Positions 41,744 to 51,500 of a stretch of 64,000 nucleotides of DNA are shown in pieces. Below the pieces are notes generated by a model, which saw nothing but the letters and a program-made list of their open reading frames with translations, did no database searches and had not been told where the DNA came from. The DNA is taken from NCBI GenBank assembly GCA_937929915.1, contig CALFUN010000011.1, positions 1 through 64,000 of the forward strand. Reading direction: 5' to 3'. Source of the DNA: an uncultured Caulobacterales bacterium. GTDB lineage: Bacteria > Pseudomonadota > Alphaproteobacteria > Caulobacterales > Maricaulaceae. Within the stretch, counting starts at the first letter, position 1. Each line of letters starts with the position of its first letter. The position numbers and the translations under genes are program-made.

Positions 41744-43256
41744 TGTCACTGGCGAGCATATCTTTCGCTGCATCAGGGCCATCTGCCCCCGCAGGGTAAT
41801 AGGCTACGGCCTGTTGAGTTTCAGCCCATGCCTCTAATATACTATCACACCAACGCCATGCCGCCTCAACCTCATCACGGCGCATGAATAGTGATAAATT
41901 CCCGCGCACAACATCCATCAATAAACGCTCATAAGCATCAGGATAGCGCACAGTGAAATTATCGGCATAGGATAGGTTCAGCGGTAAAGTTTTCAACCGC
42001 AATCCACCGGCCCCCGGCTCTTTAATTTCTAAAAATAATTTCACGGCCTCATCAGGCTGCAAACGAATGACAAGGCGGTTGGGATTGATAAGCGTATCTT
42101 GCCCAAAAATAGAATGCGGCACGGGCTTGAATTGTATTATCAACTCGGAACGGCGACTTGACATACGTTTACCTGTGCGCATGTAAATCGGCACACCCTT
42201 CCAGCGCCAATTATTAATCTCGGCTTTAATGGCGACATATGTTTCGGTCTGGCTTTGATCCACGCCGACATCCGTGAGGTAATCGTCTTTCGCCGCGCCT
42301 TCGACAACACCTTTCACATATTGCCCGCGCACGGTCACAGCCTTGACATTCTCTGCTGTGATAGGTGCAAGCGCCCGTAGCACTTTGATTTTTTCCGTCC
42401 GTAGATCATCCGCATTTATGGACGCTGGTGCTTCCATTGTGGACAGACATAAGAGCTGCAAGAGGTGATTTTGCACCATATCGCGCAAAGCCCCTGCCCC
42501 GTCATAATAAGATCCGCGTCCGCCAACCCCAATGGACTCAGCCACGGTTAGCTCAATATGTTCAATCGCTGAACTGCTCCACAGAGGCTCCAGCAAGATA
42601 TTACCAAAGCGCAAGACCATAAGGTTTTGCACGCTTTCTTTGCCAAGGTAATGATCGATACGGTAGATACGGTTCTCATGGAAAACCCTCCCAACGCCTT
42701 CATTGATTTCAAACGCGGAATCATAATCTGTGCCGATAGGTTTTTCCAGCACCACACGAGAGCCTTTATGAGCAAGACCAGCTTTACCAAGCCCTGTGCA
42801 AATATCAGAAAATAAGCGCGGCGGCATAGCCAAATAAAAGACACGCGTGAGCTGCTCGCTTGCATCCAGTTTGCTCTTGAGCGCATCCCAATCAGCTTTT
42901 GCATCCAGCACATCAATCGAGACATAATCAACGAGTTTGCAAAAATCATCCCACTGGCTCTTGGAAAACTGCTCATCTTGTTCAAAATTTTGATAACTCT
43001 CTTGGATAAGTTGAAGATAAGCCTCGCGGGTTATATCACTTCGCGAAACCGCAATAATGCGTACATTTTTTGCAAATTGCTTATCGCAAAACCGGTGGTA
43101 AAGCGCAGGTAATAATTTACGCCGCGCCAAATCGCCTGTGCCGCCAAAAACGACAATTTCAAAAGGTGAGACGGGCAGAAATGCAGAACTGGCCTCAGCC
43201 GCTTCATCTATATCATTGTCAGAATACGCACCCTGAAATTTATCGTTTTGAGTCAA
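41718..43256 (-). CDS. zwf: glucose-6-phosphate 1-dehydrogenase
   Basis: Zwf oxidises glucose-6-phosphate to 6-phosphogluconolactone, producing NADPH and feeding the Entner-Doudoroff and pentose phosphate routes. The 512-residue protein has the dinucleotide loop FGGTGDLARRKLLPALY and the active-site signature RIDHYLGKESVQNLMVLRF. VPIYMRTGKRM and the C-terminal LLMDVVRGN block match the family. The first 20 residues are an acidic extension. It is first of zwf-pgl-edd and has a predicted promoter overlapped by a LacI-type operator at 43324-43337. Confidence 0.96.
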   Translation of the reverse strand: MTQNDKFQGAYSDNDIDEAAEASSAFLPVSPFEIVVFGGTGDLARRKLLPALYHRFCDKQFAKNVRIIAVSRSDITREAYLQLIQESYQNFEQDEQFSKSQWDDFCKLVDYVSIDVLDAKADWDALKSKLDASEQLTRVFYLAMPPRLFSDICTGLGKAGLAHKGSRVVLEKPIGTDYDSAFEINEGVGRVFHENRIYRIDHYLGKESVQNLMVLRFGNILLEPLWSSSAIEHIELTVAESIGVGGRGSYYDGAGALRDMVQNHLLQLLCLSTMEAPASINADDLRTEKIKVLRALAPITAENVKAVTVRGQYVKGVVEGAAKDDYLTDVGVDQSQTETYVAIKAEINNWRWKGVPIYMRTGKRMSSRRSELIIQFKPVPHSIFGQDTLINPNRLVIRLQPDEAVKLFLEIKEPGAGGLRLKTLPLNLSYADNFTVRYPDAYERLLMDVVRGNLSLFMRRDEVEAAWRWCDSILEAWAETQQAVAYYPAGADGPDAAKDMLASDNDAWSDSE

Positions 43257-43309
43257 AATATCTCTCTTTGTTTAGTCTCAAACTAAGACAATATTGCCAC
43301 TTCTAACGC

Positions 43310-43338
43310 CTTATGTCTTTTTATGTCAGCGCTGTCAA
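43310..43338 (-). promoter_or_regulatory. predicted zwf operon promoter
   Basis: On the minus strand, TTGACA (plus-strand 43333-43338) is a perfect -35 hexamer, and 17 bases later CATAAG (43310-43315) can serve as a -10. This would initiate transcription about 45-50 bases before the zwf start. Confidence 0.5.
43324..43337. promoter_or_regulatory. putative LacI-family operator over the zwf -35 region
   Basis: TGTCAGCGCTGTCA is a 14-base pseudo-palindrome with one mismatched pair and the AGCGCT core frequent in operators of LacI-family sugar regulators, including those of Caulobacter. It overlaps the predicted zwf -35 box and lies 53 bases downstream of the lacI-type gene stop codon, so repression of zwf-pgl-edd by that regulator is the simplest reading. 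Confidence 0.5.
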
Positions 43339-43390
43339 TTTGATACTTTACAATCACTTAACAGAAAACCTATGGCGATTAAAACAATGT

Positions 43391-44437
43391 TTAAACATCC
43401 TTTAAATATCGTCCTGTTGAACCACGAAAAATAAGTTTGTAATCAACGGCTTGCACAGATGGCAGATTTTCATCCCCGCGCGATAAGAGTAATTTCGCGG
43501 CCATATGCCCCATTTCATAAATGGGCTGACACACAGAACTTAATTGCGGCGACATCTTACGGGTGAGCGGCGTATCATCAAAACCACAAACAGATAGCTC
43601 TGCAGGGACATTGATCCCAAGACGGTTTGCAACGCTTACAACGCCTGCTGCCATATCATCATTGCTTGCAAAAATCGCTGATGGACGCGTATTGGAGCCT
43701 GACAACAAAGCATTTGCCGCCGCAATGCCAGACCGAAACGTATAATCGCCTTGCACGATACGTGATGTTGGCACAATAAGCCCATATTTATTTATCGCCG
43801 CTTGGAAACCCTCAAGCCGTAAATAGGACGAGCCGTGGTCAGGGTGGCCTTGAATAAACCCAAGTTCTTTATGGCCTGTCTTGATTAAAGCCTCTGTCAT
43901 ATCAAAGGCGGCTTGTCGGTCATCCATGAAAACCGTTAAACCCGTTTCTTTATCTCTTATAGCCTGTAAATTTTTACTCGGGCCGACCCGCACATATTTA
44001 ATCTTAAGCCGCGTTAGCACATCTAAAACAATTTGCGAGTCAGATAAAGGCGGCGTTAAAATGACGCCATCAACGGGCAAGCGCTTTAACCGCGCTTCGA
44101 GATCTTCAATGAGAGGCCCAGCCAATCCAGATTTTGGAACTTTAACAGGCTCTAGCACAAGATGGTACCCATGCTCTCGGCATACATCTATCGCTCCGCT
44201 TTGAATTTCCATAATATAGGTTGGGCCAGGATCATCATACATCAAGGCCAGCAAATAGGATTTGGAACTTGCAAGACCGCGTGCAGCAAAATTTGGTGTG
44301 TAATTTAATTCTTGCGCAATTTGCAAAACTCGCGCCCGAGTTGTCACAGCCACGTTGGGTTCTTTGTTCAAAACTCGCGAAACCGTCTTCATCGAGACAC
44401 CCGCGCGCTTCGCAACATCGTTAATTGTGGCCTTCAT
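43391..44437 (-). CDS. LacI family transcriptional regulator
   Basis: This regulator has about 348 residues. The N-terminal helix-turn-helix and hinge are clear: TINDVAKRAGVSMKTVSRVLN, shown by its central AKRAGVSMKTVSRVL, then VLQIAQELNYTPNFAARGLAS. The rest is a periplasmic-binding-protein-like effector domain ending with the dimer-interface block PAELSVCGFDDTPL and SSVCQPIYEMGHMAAKLL. I chose the ATG at 44437 behind AGGA rather than the upstream in-frame start. The effector is unknown; gene order points to a sugar or Entner-Doudoroff intermediate. It is transcribed toward zwf with 134 bases between. Confidence 0.9.
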   Translation of the reverse strand: MKATINDVAKRAGVSMKTVSRVLNKEPNVAVTTRARVLQIAQELNYTPNFAARGLASSKSYLLALMYDDPGPTYIMEIQSGAIDVCREHGYHLVLEPVKVPKSGLAGPLIEDLEARLKRLPVDGVILTPPLSDSQIVLDVLTRLKIKYVRVGPSKNLQAIRDKETGLTVFMDDRQAAFDMTEALIKTGHKELGFIQGHPDHGSSYLRLEGFQAAINKYGLIVPTSRIVQGDYTFRSGIAAANALLSGSNTRPSAIFASNDDMAAGVVSVANRLGINVPAELSVCGFDDTPLTRKMSPQLSSVCQPIYEMGHMAAKLLLSRGDENLPSVQAVDYKLIFRGSTGRYLKDV

Positions 44438-45051
44438 AAAATGTCCTACTAGCCCGCTTGCCACTGCCTTATTCTTGGCAATTCACTCTCCATGCCGCAT
44501 ATTATTTTAAAAATCAATCATAGCAAATCATACGAAAACAACATGCGCTGCTATCGAAGGGTCGTTTTAAACTGTTGGGAATGACGCACAGAATTGAAGG
44601 CGCAAAGAAACCTTTGCCGCATACATCCTATGAAATAATCAAATTATAGACCTAGAAAAAAGGCCAATAAGAATAATAGAATGGCAATCAGATATTGTTT
44701 CAATACTGTTATCATAAAGGCCGCTTAGCGCAATTTTGCTAAAAAAGCTATAACTTTTTAAGCCCATTTCATGGTTTTAATGAACACGGTTTAAATTTCG
44801 TCAAATCCGCTATTCTGTCGCCCCGCCATTCCTGCCAGCTAAATGGGCTTGATGCGTTACATAAACGCAAATAGCTCCGGCTTACTCTTCGCCGGTTTAA
44901 TCTTTAGATGGCACATACCGTTTTCAGCCAAAGTTAGGTCTACATATATAATATTCTGTTGAAAGCAGAACCGCACTCGCCAGTAAAATGAACAAAATAG
45001 AGGCATTAAAGCGAGTTATGATGAATAGCCATACCGTCAATTATTCGAAAG
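44438..45051. other. 614-base intergenic region between lacI and galK
   Basis: No convincing gene was found here; short open frames lack ribosome sites and family resemblance. It is A+T-rich and holds the upstream region of the LacI gene on the minus strand. Two weak inverted repeats were noted: TTAGC/GCTAA near 44725-44742, and CCGGC/GCCGG at about 44878-44895 followed by TTTAATCTTT, which might be a weak plus-strand terminator. The galK stop lies at its right edge. Confidence 0.5.
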
Positions 45052-46113
45052 TTACCCAACGAAAAACGCATCTTTATGCCGCGCGAAAAGCTGTTCATTC
45101 ATCGCATTTAAATCTTCATTTTTTACGCAAGCCACAATACATCCGCCAAAACCACCCCCTGTCATTCTTGCGCCCAGCGCTCCAAATTTCACAGCATCTT
45201 CGACAATATTATCTAATTGCGGCACAGTGATTTCAAAATCATCGCGCATTGAAATATGGCTTTCAATCATAAGATTAGCAAAATCTCGCATATTATTGTT
45301 TTTTAATAAGTTTACAGCTTTTATTGTACGGCGATGTTCCGTCATACAATGACGCGCCCGGCGAATAATATGGTCAGGCAAACCTGCGAGCGTTTCAAAT
45401 TTCGCATCAGATATGAGGCATATATCTTCAAGGCCTAAATGTGCTTTGACAACATCACACTCTTCTTTGCGCTCTTTGTAGCGCCCTTCATTTAATTGAC
45501 GATAAACACCTGAATGTATCACAGCCATATGATAGTCATCTGGCAGGTCAATTAAATCATAACCCAGTGATTTTGTATCCAACGCCAAGGCCTGCCCTGG
45601 CTGTGCAATCGCAACGGCCATTTGATCCATAATCCCGCATGGCACGCCAATAAATTCATTCTCAACACGGCGCGCCAACACAGCAATATCAGCATCACTC
45701 ACCGCACCTTTCGCCTCTGTGCGCGCAAGCTTTAGCAAGCCAACAATAGTCGCCGCAGATGAAGATAACCCAGCCCCGATTGGCAGGCTTGTCTCTATCG
45801 CAACATCCGCCCCGCCTGATAAAAACCCGGCTTTATTCGCGTAGATAATTGCGCCTAAAACATAATCAGACCAATCATCAGTCCTAGATTGTGACACGTC
45901 ACGCTCCGCTATGCCCTTAAATTTATCCGAAGCAATACGCACAATATTATCGGCGCGCGGGCTGAGAGATAATGACAAACCCTGCTTGAGCGCCGTTGGC
46001 AGAACCATACCGCCATTATAATCAGTATGCTCGCCAATCAAATTCACACGCCCCGGTGTAAAGCCAGACTGCACTGGCGAAGCGCCAAAGGCGTCTTTGA
46101 AGATATTGGTCAT
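45052..46113 (-). CDS. galK: galactokinase
   Basis: GalK phosphorylates alpha-D-galactose to galactose-1-phosphate, entering the Leloir pathway. The 353-residue GHMP kinase has the galactose-binding signature GRVNLIGEHTDYNGGMVLP, the ATP loop LPIGAGLSSSAATIVG and MDQMAVAIAQ. The C-terminal GHMP motif is ARMTGGGFGGCIVA. It lies 47 bases after galT on the same strand, so galT-galK is one operon. The galactose it uses would come from the GH36 enzyme at 52.4-54.6 kb. A UDP-galactose 4-epimerase gene is not in the window. Confidence 0.96.
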   Translation of the reverse strand: MTNIFKDAFGASPVQSGFTPGRVNLIGEHTDYNGGMVLPTALKQGLSLSLSPRADNIVRIASDKFKGIAERDVSQSRTDDWSDYVLGAIIYANKAGFLSGGADVAIETSLPIGAGLSSSAATIVGLLKLARTEAKGAVSDADIAVLARRVENEFIGVPCGIMDQMAVAIAQPGQALALDTKSLGYDLIDLPDDYHMAVIHSGVYRQLNEGRYKERKEECDVVKAHLGLEDICLISDAKFETLAGLPDHIIRRARHCMTEHRRTIKAVNLLKNNNMRDFANLMIESHISMRDDFEITVPQLDNIVEDAVKFGALGARMTGGGFGGCIVACVKNEDLNAMNEQLFARHKDAFFVG

Positions 46114-46160
46114 AATTATCTCTAAAAATTATCTCTGAAACGTCACTTTAAACTTACCAA

Positions 46161-47249
46161 TTATAATCCGCGCAATGTTTTTGCGGCCATTTCTGGCATC
46201 ACATCAACCGTAAATGCGCCCGTCGATTGTTCGACTGAAGCCAGATATTTTACGCGGCCCGGCGCGCGTAATAGCGGATAAAATTGCGCGGTGAAATGAA
46301 AGCTATCATCTGCGCCGCGTGGCGCAGCATGAAGACTAAGCATATAATCGGTTGAGCCTTGGAAATATTCATCATAACGACGCGTTATATCGCCCAAAAG
46401 ATGCGCAAAGCCGTCTAGCTGTGTTTCGTTAAAATCCCACGGCCCAGACATACGCATGTCAGGTGCGATCCAAACTTCAAATGGAAACCGCGCATAAGGC
46501 GGGCAAAATGCCGTTAAATCCCCCGCTGATGCAACGGTATAATCGGGTTTAATGGTTTTTAAAGCCTGCTCAAGGTCATATCCTTGCGCAAAAGCCGTCG
46601 CGGCGCTGCGCTGCACTTGCGGTACAAATGGGAAAGCATAAATCTGGCCGTGCGGATGCGAGAGCGTGACCCCCACAGCATCTCCGCGATTTTCAAATGG
46701 CAGCACATATTCACTGCCCGCATCAAACAAAGCTTTATAGCGGTCAATCCAAGCCGCTAAAATCAAACGGCGCTTATCTTGACCTAGACTATATAAATTC
46801 CCAACAGGCTTAGGCGAATAGACAATCACGTCACACCGTCCTTTGGCGCGCGCCATCTCAACCCCTTGTGCGCTTATATCCATGGGCGCAAGCGCTTGGG
46901 CATGCAGGCTCGTAAATTTATTCTCAAACACAGCCAACTCAAAATCTGTAAACGGAATTTCAGTCGGCGGGCCGCCCGCTTGTGACGGAGCCAGCGGATT
47001 ATCGGCGGCGGAAGGTTTAAATGTTCGGTTTTGGCGGTGCGGCGCGTAGACATTCCATTCACGGCGCAATGGATGCCAACGCAGCTCCCCGCCCTTAGCA
47101 ACTTCGCTACTGTCTTGCATAAGCGGTGTTTCTGTGTGCGGCGCATAGCCATAAAGCAAAAGGTCGCGGCCATCTGCCTTTTGGAAATGACGCCTATGCA
47201 CAGTTTTACCATCAATAAGATTTGGCAATTTTGTCAATCTATCTATCAC
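46161..47249 (-). CDS. galT: galactose-1-phosphate uridylyltransferase
   Basis: GalT exchanges UMP between UDP-glucose and galactose-1-phosphate. The 362-residue protein has the active-site histidines in VTLSHPHGQIYAFPFVP, the nucleophile being the second histidine of HPH. Upstream are WHPLRREWNVYAPHRQNR and the FENKF block. ARFPFEVWIAP and the C-terminal SLHAAPRG with metal and substrate residues follow the family order. The start is a GTG; the next in-frame ATG is too deep. It leads the galT-galK operon and is divergent from a DeoR-type regulator. Confidence 0.93.
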   Translation of the reverse strand: MIDRLTKLPNLIDGKTVHRRHFQKADGRDLLLYGYAPHTETPLMQDSSEVAKGGELRWHPLRREWNVYAPHRQNRTFKPSAADNPLAPSQAGGPPTEIPFTDFELAVFENKFTSLHAQALAPMDISAQGVEMARAKGRCDVIVYSPKPVGNLYSLGQDKRRLILAAWIDRYKALFDAGSEYVLPFENRGDAVGVTLSHPHGQIYAFPFVPQVQRSAATAFAQGYDLEQALKTIKPDYTVASAGDLTAFCPPYARFPFEVWIAPDMRMSGPWDFNETQLDGFAHLLGDITRRYDEYFQGSTDYMLSLHAAPRGADDSFHFTAQFYPLLRAPGRVKYLASVEQSTGAFTVDVMPEMAAKTLRGL

Positions 47250-47312
47250 AACGCAGCTATATCCTATTATAGTGTTTTACAGAGCTTTCTCACACGCATA
47301 GATCAATTTGCG

Positions 47313-47400
47313 ATTTCGAACGTCTGTAACTGGCTTAAACGTGAAAAACTAGAGTAATTTTCACGTTTCGCCGTATTACGCCTCAAAAAATGTTCGATTT
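47313..47400. promoter_or_regulatory. GlpR/DeoR-like half-sites in the galT-deoR gap
   Basis: ATTTCGAACG at 47313-47322 and AATGTTCGAT at 47389-47398 are inverted copies of a sequence like the GlpR-box half-site WATGTTCGWW. They flank an 11-base inverted repeat at 47337-47368. They sit between galT and the DeoR-family gene, so control of both by that regulator is plausible. The same motif pair occurs upstream of the TonB-dependent receptor. Confidence 0.45.
47337..47368. repeat. perfect 11-bp inverted repeat in the galT-deoR gap
   Basis: AAACGTGAAAA at 47337-47347 and TTTTCACGTTT at 47358-47368 are perfect inverted copies with a 10-base spacer, giving 21 bases centre to centre, about two helical turns. 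It lies between divergent genes, so a regulator-binding site is more likely than a terminator. Confidence 0.7.
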
Positions 47401-47486
47401 TGAATGACTCGCCTCTGCAAATTATAGGTTTGTCTTGAAACGAAAAACGCTATAAAGTGAGATAACTTCACGAAATAGATAAGATC

Positions 47487-48257
47487 ATGAGCAATTTTAA
47501 ACCATCAAAACGGCAACAATCCATACTGGATATGGTTGAAACAAATGGATTTGTTGCCACAGAAGCTATGGTTTCAGAATTTAACGTCACACCACAAACC
47601 ATACGCCGCGACCTGAATGAGTTAAATGCGCAGGGCTTGCTCACCCGCTTTCACGGCGGGGCAGGACAATCGCGCAGCGCAGAAAACAGACCTTATAAAG
47701 ACAGGTTACATACAGGCGTCGAAGCCAAGCGGCAAATCGCCGAACTCACTGCTTCGCTTGTGCCAAATGGCGCGTCACTATTTTTAAATATCGGTACAAC
47801 CACTGAAGCGGTCGCCTACGCCCTCTTGGCGCATGAAAACCTGCATGTCGTGACAAATAACATCAATGTTGCGCAAATTCTCAGCCGAAATGAGAGTTTT
47901 CAAATCATGATCGCGGGCGGGCAAGTGCGCAATCATGATGGCGGGGTTATCGGGCTCACATCAACAGATTTTGTCAATGAATTTCGCATGGATATAGGCA
48001 TTGTCGGCATAAGCGGCATAGATGAAGATGGCGATCTGCTTGATTTTGACCACCAAGAAGTCAAGACTGCACGGACAATTTTGAAAAACTCTCGCAAGGC
48101 CATCCTCGTCGCCGATCAACACAAATTTGGCCGCCGCGCCATGAACCGTATGGGACATCTTAGCGATCTCGATGTACTTGTCACAGATAGCGCACTCTCT
48201 GAGCCTTTCGCAACGATTTGCGAAACATCAAATATTGATGTGCATATCGCAAGTTAA
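47487..48257 (+). CDS. DeoR/GlpR family transcriptional regulator
   Basis: This 256-residue regulator has the DeoR helix-turn-helix at residues 6-57: RQQSILDMVETNGFVATEAM, EFNVTPQTIRRDLNELNAQG and LLTRFHGGAG. The C-terminal sugar-phosphate sensor domain has the ISOCOT-fold blocks FLNIGTTTEAVAYALL, VVTNNINVAQIL, VGISGIDEDGDLLDFD and LVADQHKFGRRAM. It lies between galT-galK (divergent) and the TonB-dependent receptor (326 bases downstream, same strand). GlpR-like half-sites in both control regions make it the best candidate regulator of the whole galactoside locus. The inducer is probably a phosphorylated sugar. Confidence 0.9.
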   Translation: MSNFKPSKRQQSILDMVETNGFVATEAMVSEFNVTPQTIRRDLNELNAQGLLTRFHGGAGQSRSAENRPYKDRLHTGVEAKRQIAELTASLVPNGASLFLNIGTTTEAVAYALLAHENLHVVTNNINVAQILSRNESFQIMIAGGQVRNHDGGVIGLTSTDFVNEFRMDIGIVGISGIDEDGDLLDFDHQEVKTARTILKNSRKAILVADQHKFGRRAMNRMGHLSDLDVLVTDSALSEPFATICETSNIDVHIAS

Positions 48258-48583
48258 ACGCTGTCATCCAAATATGATATGTGCGGCCTAATATTGGCGC
48301 AAAACATTATAAATCACGCCATAATTGCACGGCAAGACCGCACGCGCTTTCGAACAATTTATCTTCATTTTTGTAAATGACTTCAAGATAGGCAGGATTC
48401 GCGCCGTTAATCTTCTCTTAACGAAGTGCAAAAATGCAACAATGTTCGAAAAAGAATATTATTAACCTTGACCGTTAGTCCACATAAATTAGTATTATTG
48501 TGTGAAAGCTTAGTGACTTACGATTCTACGTTCAACAATAAATATAGCGAAAAATCGAAGCGAACCACTCAAGGGAGATATTC
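48258..48583 (+). promoter_or_regulatory. control region of the TonB-dependent receptor
   Basis: This 326-base gap holds no gene. TTTCGAACAAT at 48348-48358 and AATGTTCGAAA at 48441-48451 are inverted GlpR-like half-sites, matching the arrangement between galT and deoR. Downstream, TTGACC at 48468-48473 and TAGTAT at 48490-48495 (16-base spacer) form a possible promoter, which would leave a leader of roughly 80 bases. AAGGGAGA lies just before the receptor start. A repressor at the second half-site would lie immediately upstream of the -35 box. Confidence 0.45.
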
Positions 48584-51500
48584 ATGGTTAGCACAACAAA
48601 ACGACTCTTAGCCTGTTCTGCGGGCACATTTGCAATGATGGCCGCCGCGCCCGTATTTGCGCAAGATAATTTCGAAGATGAAGTTGTCGCAACAGGTATC
48701 CGCGCCTCACTCAATCGCGGCCTCGATGTAAAACGCAACGAAGATTCCATCGTCGATGCAATTTCAGCAGAGGAACTTGGTAAATTCCCAGACACAAATG
48801 TCGCCGAAAGCTTGCAGCGTATCACAGGTATTGCGATTACACGCTCTCGCGGCGGTGAAGGTCAGTTTGTGACTGTGCGAGGCTTGGGCCAAGAGTTCAA
48901 TATTTTGACCTATAAAGGCCGTGAGCTTGCAACAGAAAATGAAGGCCGTGAATTCTCATTTGATGTCATCCCCTCTGAGCTTATTAACGCAGCGCAAGTT
49001 TTCAAATCTCCAACAGCGTCTCAAACTGACGGCTCTATTGGTGGTTTGGTCAATATCGAAACGGCGCGCGCTTTAAATAACCCGGGTTTTCATGGCGCTG
49101 GTCAAATCGGTACACAATATGAAGGCCTTGCGGATGATTTTGGTATCAAAGCCTCTGGCGTTTTATCAAATACATTTGCCAATGACACAATCGGCATCAT
49201 CGGCTCTCTTTCATATCAACAACGTGACTTCCGTACAGACACGGCAGAATCTATTAATATTGACCAAAGCACAGATTTTAATGGCGATGGTATCAATGAT
49301 CGCCTGAACTCCTTTAACGGCAATGTTAACTTTGAAGATCGCGAGCGTATCGGCGCAACGCTTCAACTTGAATATGAGCCAAATGATGACTCTTCATTTA
49401 CGATTGACGGCTTATATACAAGCTTTGAAAGCCCAAGTAATTCAGATTCTTACTCTGCCTTTACTCAGCCGCCAAATGTTGTGAACGCTGTTGTTGACGC
49501 CAATAATGATGTTGTGTCTCAAGAAACAAATTTTGGCGCCAATGGCACTGCCAATAATTTCGGCGTTGCTTTTACAAATGTCTTTGATTTTGTAGCACGC
49601 CGCGCACAAGCCGATACTGAAACATTCCAAATCGGCGGTAATTACAAGCAAAACTGGTCAGATAACCTATCAACAGAGATAGACGCCTCTTACTCAAATG
49701 CGGATGGTATTCGTGACGGTATTGGCGGAAATGACGGCACAGGCTCATTCTTTGTGGTAGGCTTCCCTGGCCTAAACTTCTCACAATCGCCAGGAGATGA
49801 GGTGCCAAATGCAGGTTTCCGTGTTCTCCCAGATTTTAATCTTTTCCCAGGAACGACTTTACCTGCGGGGGCCGATGTAGATAGCCAGCTTGTCAATATT
49901 GACCAACTCTCTGGCGAAAATGCGCGCCTTCACTTCTCTCGTAACTCATCCAATGAAATTGAAGATGAAGTCTTTACGATTAAAGGGGATGCAAAATGGG
50001 AATTTAATGATGCCAATGAAACTGCGATTAGTGCAGGTGTCGATTATTCAACGCGTGAAAAGACCAATAATCTCATCAATAATGCAAATACATTCTGTGG
50101 TGATGCAACAATCTTCTTACCTGGCATTCAAAACCCTGGCCCCGCTGGCGGCATTGCCAACGCATTCTTCTGTGACCGCTCACTCGGTTTCTCAGACTTC
50201 TTAACTCCTGCAGAGCAAGCCGCGCTTATCACGCCATTTAACGGCGAAGATGAAGGCTTCTTGAGTTCAACAGACGCCAATCTTCCGCGTAATTTTGGCG
50301 TGGTTGATATTGGCATTGTCGAGCAAGCCTTCACAAATCTTGGTCAAGAGCAAGGTATTCGTGTTGCGCCAAATGGGACGCTTATCGATGATATGGGAAC
50401 CCCTGACCCATCTGATGATGTAGCCATTTTTGACATCAATGACCCAACAACATTTGATGTGATTGAAACAGGTACAGTTGCCCAACTTTCAGGCGTTTCA
50501 AGCTTCCTTGACCCTGTCGTAAACGCCGTTCAGTCTTTCTCTGTTGAGGAAGATATTATCAGTGGTTACACACAGCTTGATTTTGGCGGCGATATTGGAA
50601 ACTTCCCATTCCGGGCCAATGCAGGTGTCCGTGTTACGCGTACAAATCTGACGACAACTGGCGCGGCATCTGACTTTACGTCGATTTCGATTGATCCTCT
50701 TGCAACTGGCGGATCTGGTAACAACCCGATCACAGTCAGCAATACAGGTACACAAACCGTGTCAAACACATTTGTTGATGTGCTTCCAAGCTTCAACGTT
50801 GCTGTTGATCTTCAAGAGAACTTAAAGTTCCGCGCAGCGTTTTCGCGTTCACTCGCGCGTCCAACCTTTAATGATTTATCACCAGTTGTCTCTGTTACGC
50901 AGATTAATGAAGGCACAGAATCAACGGCCTCTGGTAACCCAAATCTTGAAGCTATCCGCTCTGATAATGTTGATGGGTCTTTGGAATGGTACGGGGATAA
51001 TGGGCTGTCATTGACAGGTGCTGTTTTCTATAAAGATGTGACAAATTTCGTTGCCAACGGAAACAATCCATTGACAATTACAATCCCTGAATCGCTCAAT
51101 ATTCAAACCAACGCACCGGCTGGGCCGCAAACCATTACTTTTGACAATGCGTCGCCTGAAAACATTGCAAGTGCTGACATTTATGGTGTCGAACTTGCGG
51201 GCCAATATCTCCATGATAGTGGATTTGGTGTGACGGGTAATGTTACGCTTGCCGATAGTAATACAAATGGTAGCTTAGGGCTTGAGAATATTTCTGACTT
51301 CTCAGCCAACGCGTCTGTCTTCTATGAAAATCATGGTATTCAAGCGCGTATCTCGCTAAACCACCGCGGAGAGTTCCTATCTTCAACAGAAGGTGAAGGC
51401 GGATTTGCTGAATTCCAAGATGACTTCACGCAGGTTGATTTCACAACGTCATACTCTCTTGAGCCGTGGGTTGGATACGATATTGCTATCTTCGCCGAAG

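Noticed and set aside
44878-44905. CCGGC/GCCGG hairpin as a firm terminator
   Set aside because: The stem is only five bases, the T-run is interrupted, and no gene on the plus strand ends upstream.
44988-45230. 80-codon plus-strand frame at the end of galK
   Set aside because: It is antisense to the conserved C terminus of galactokinase, and the predicted protein has no recognisable features.
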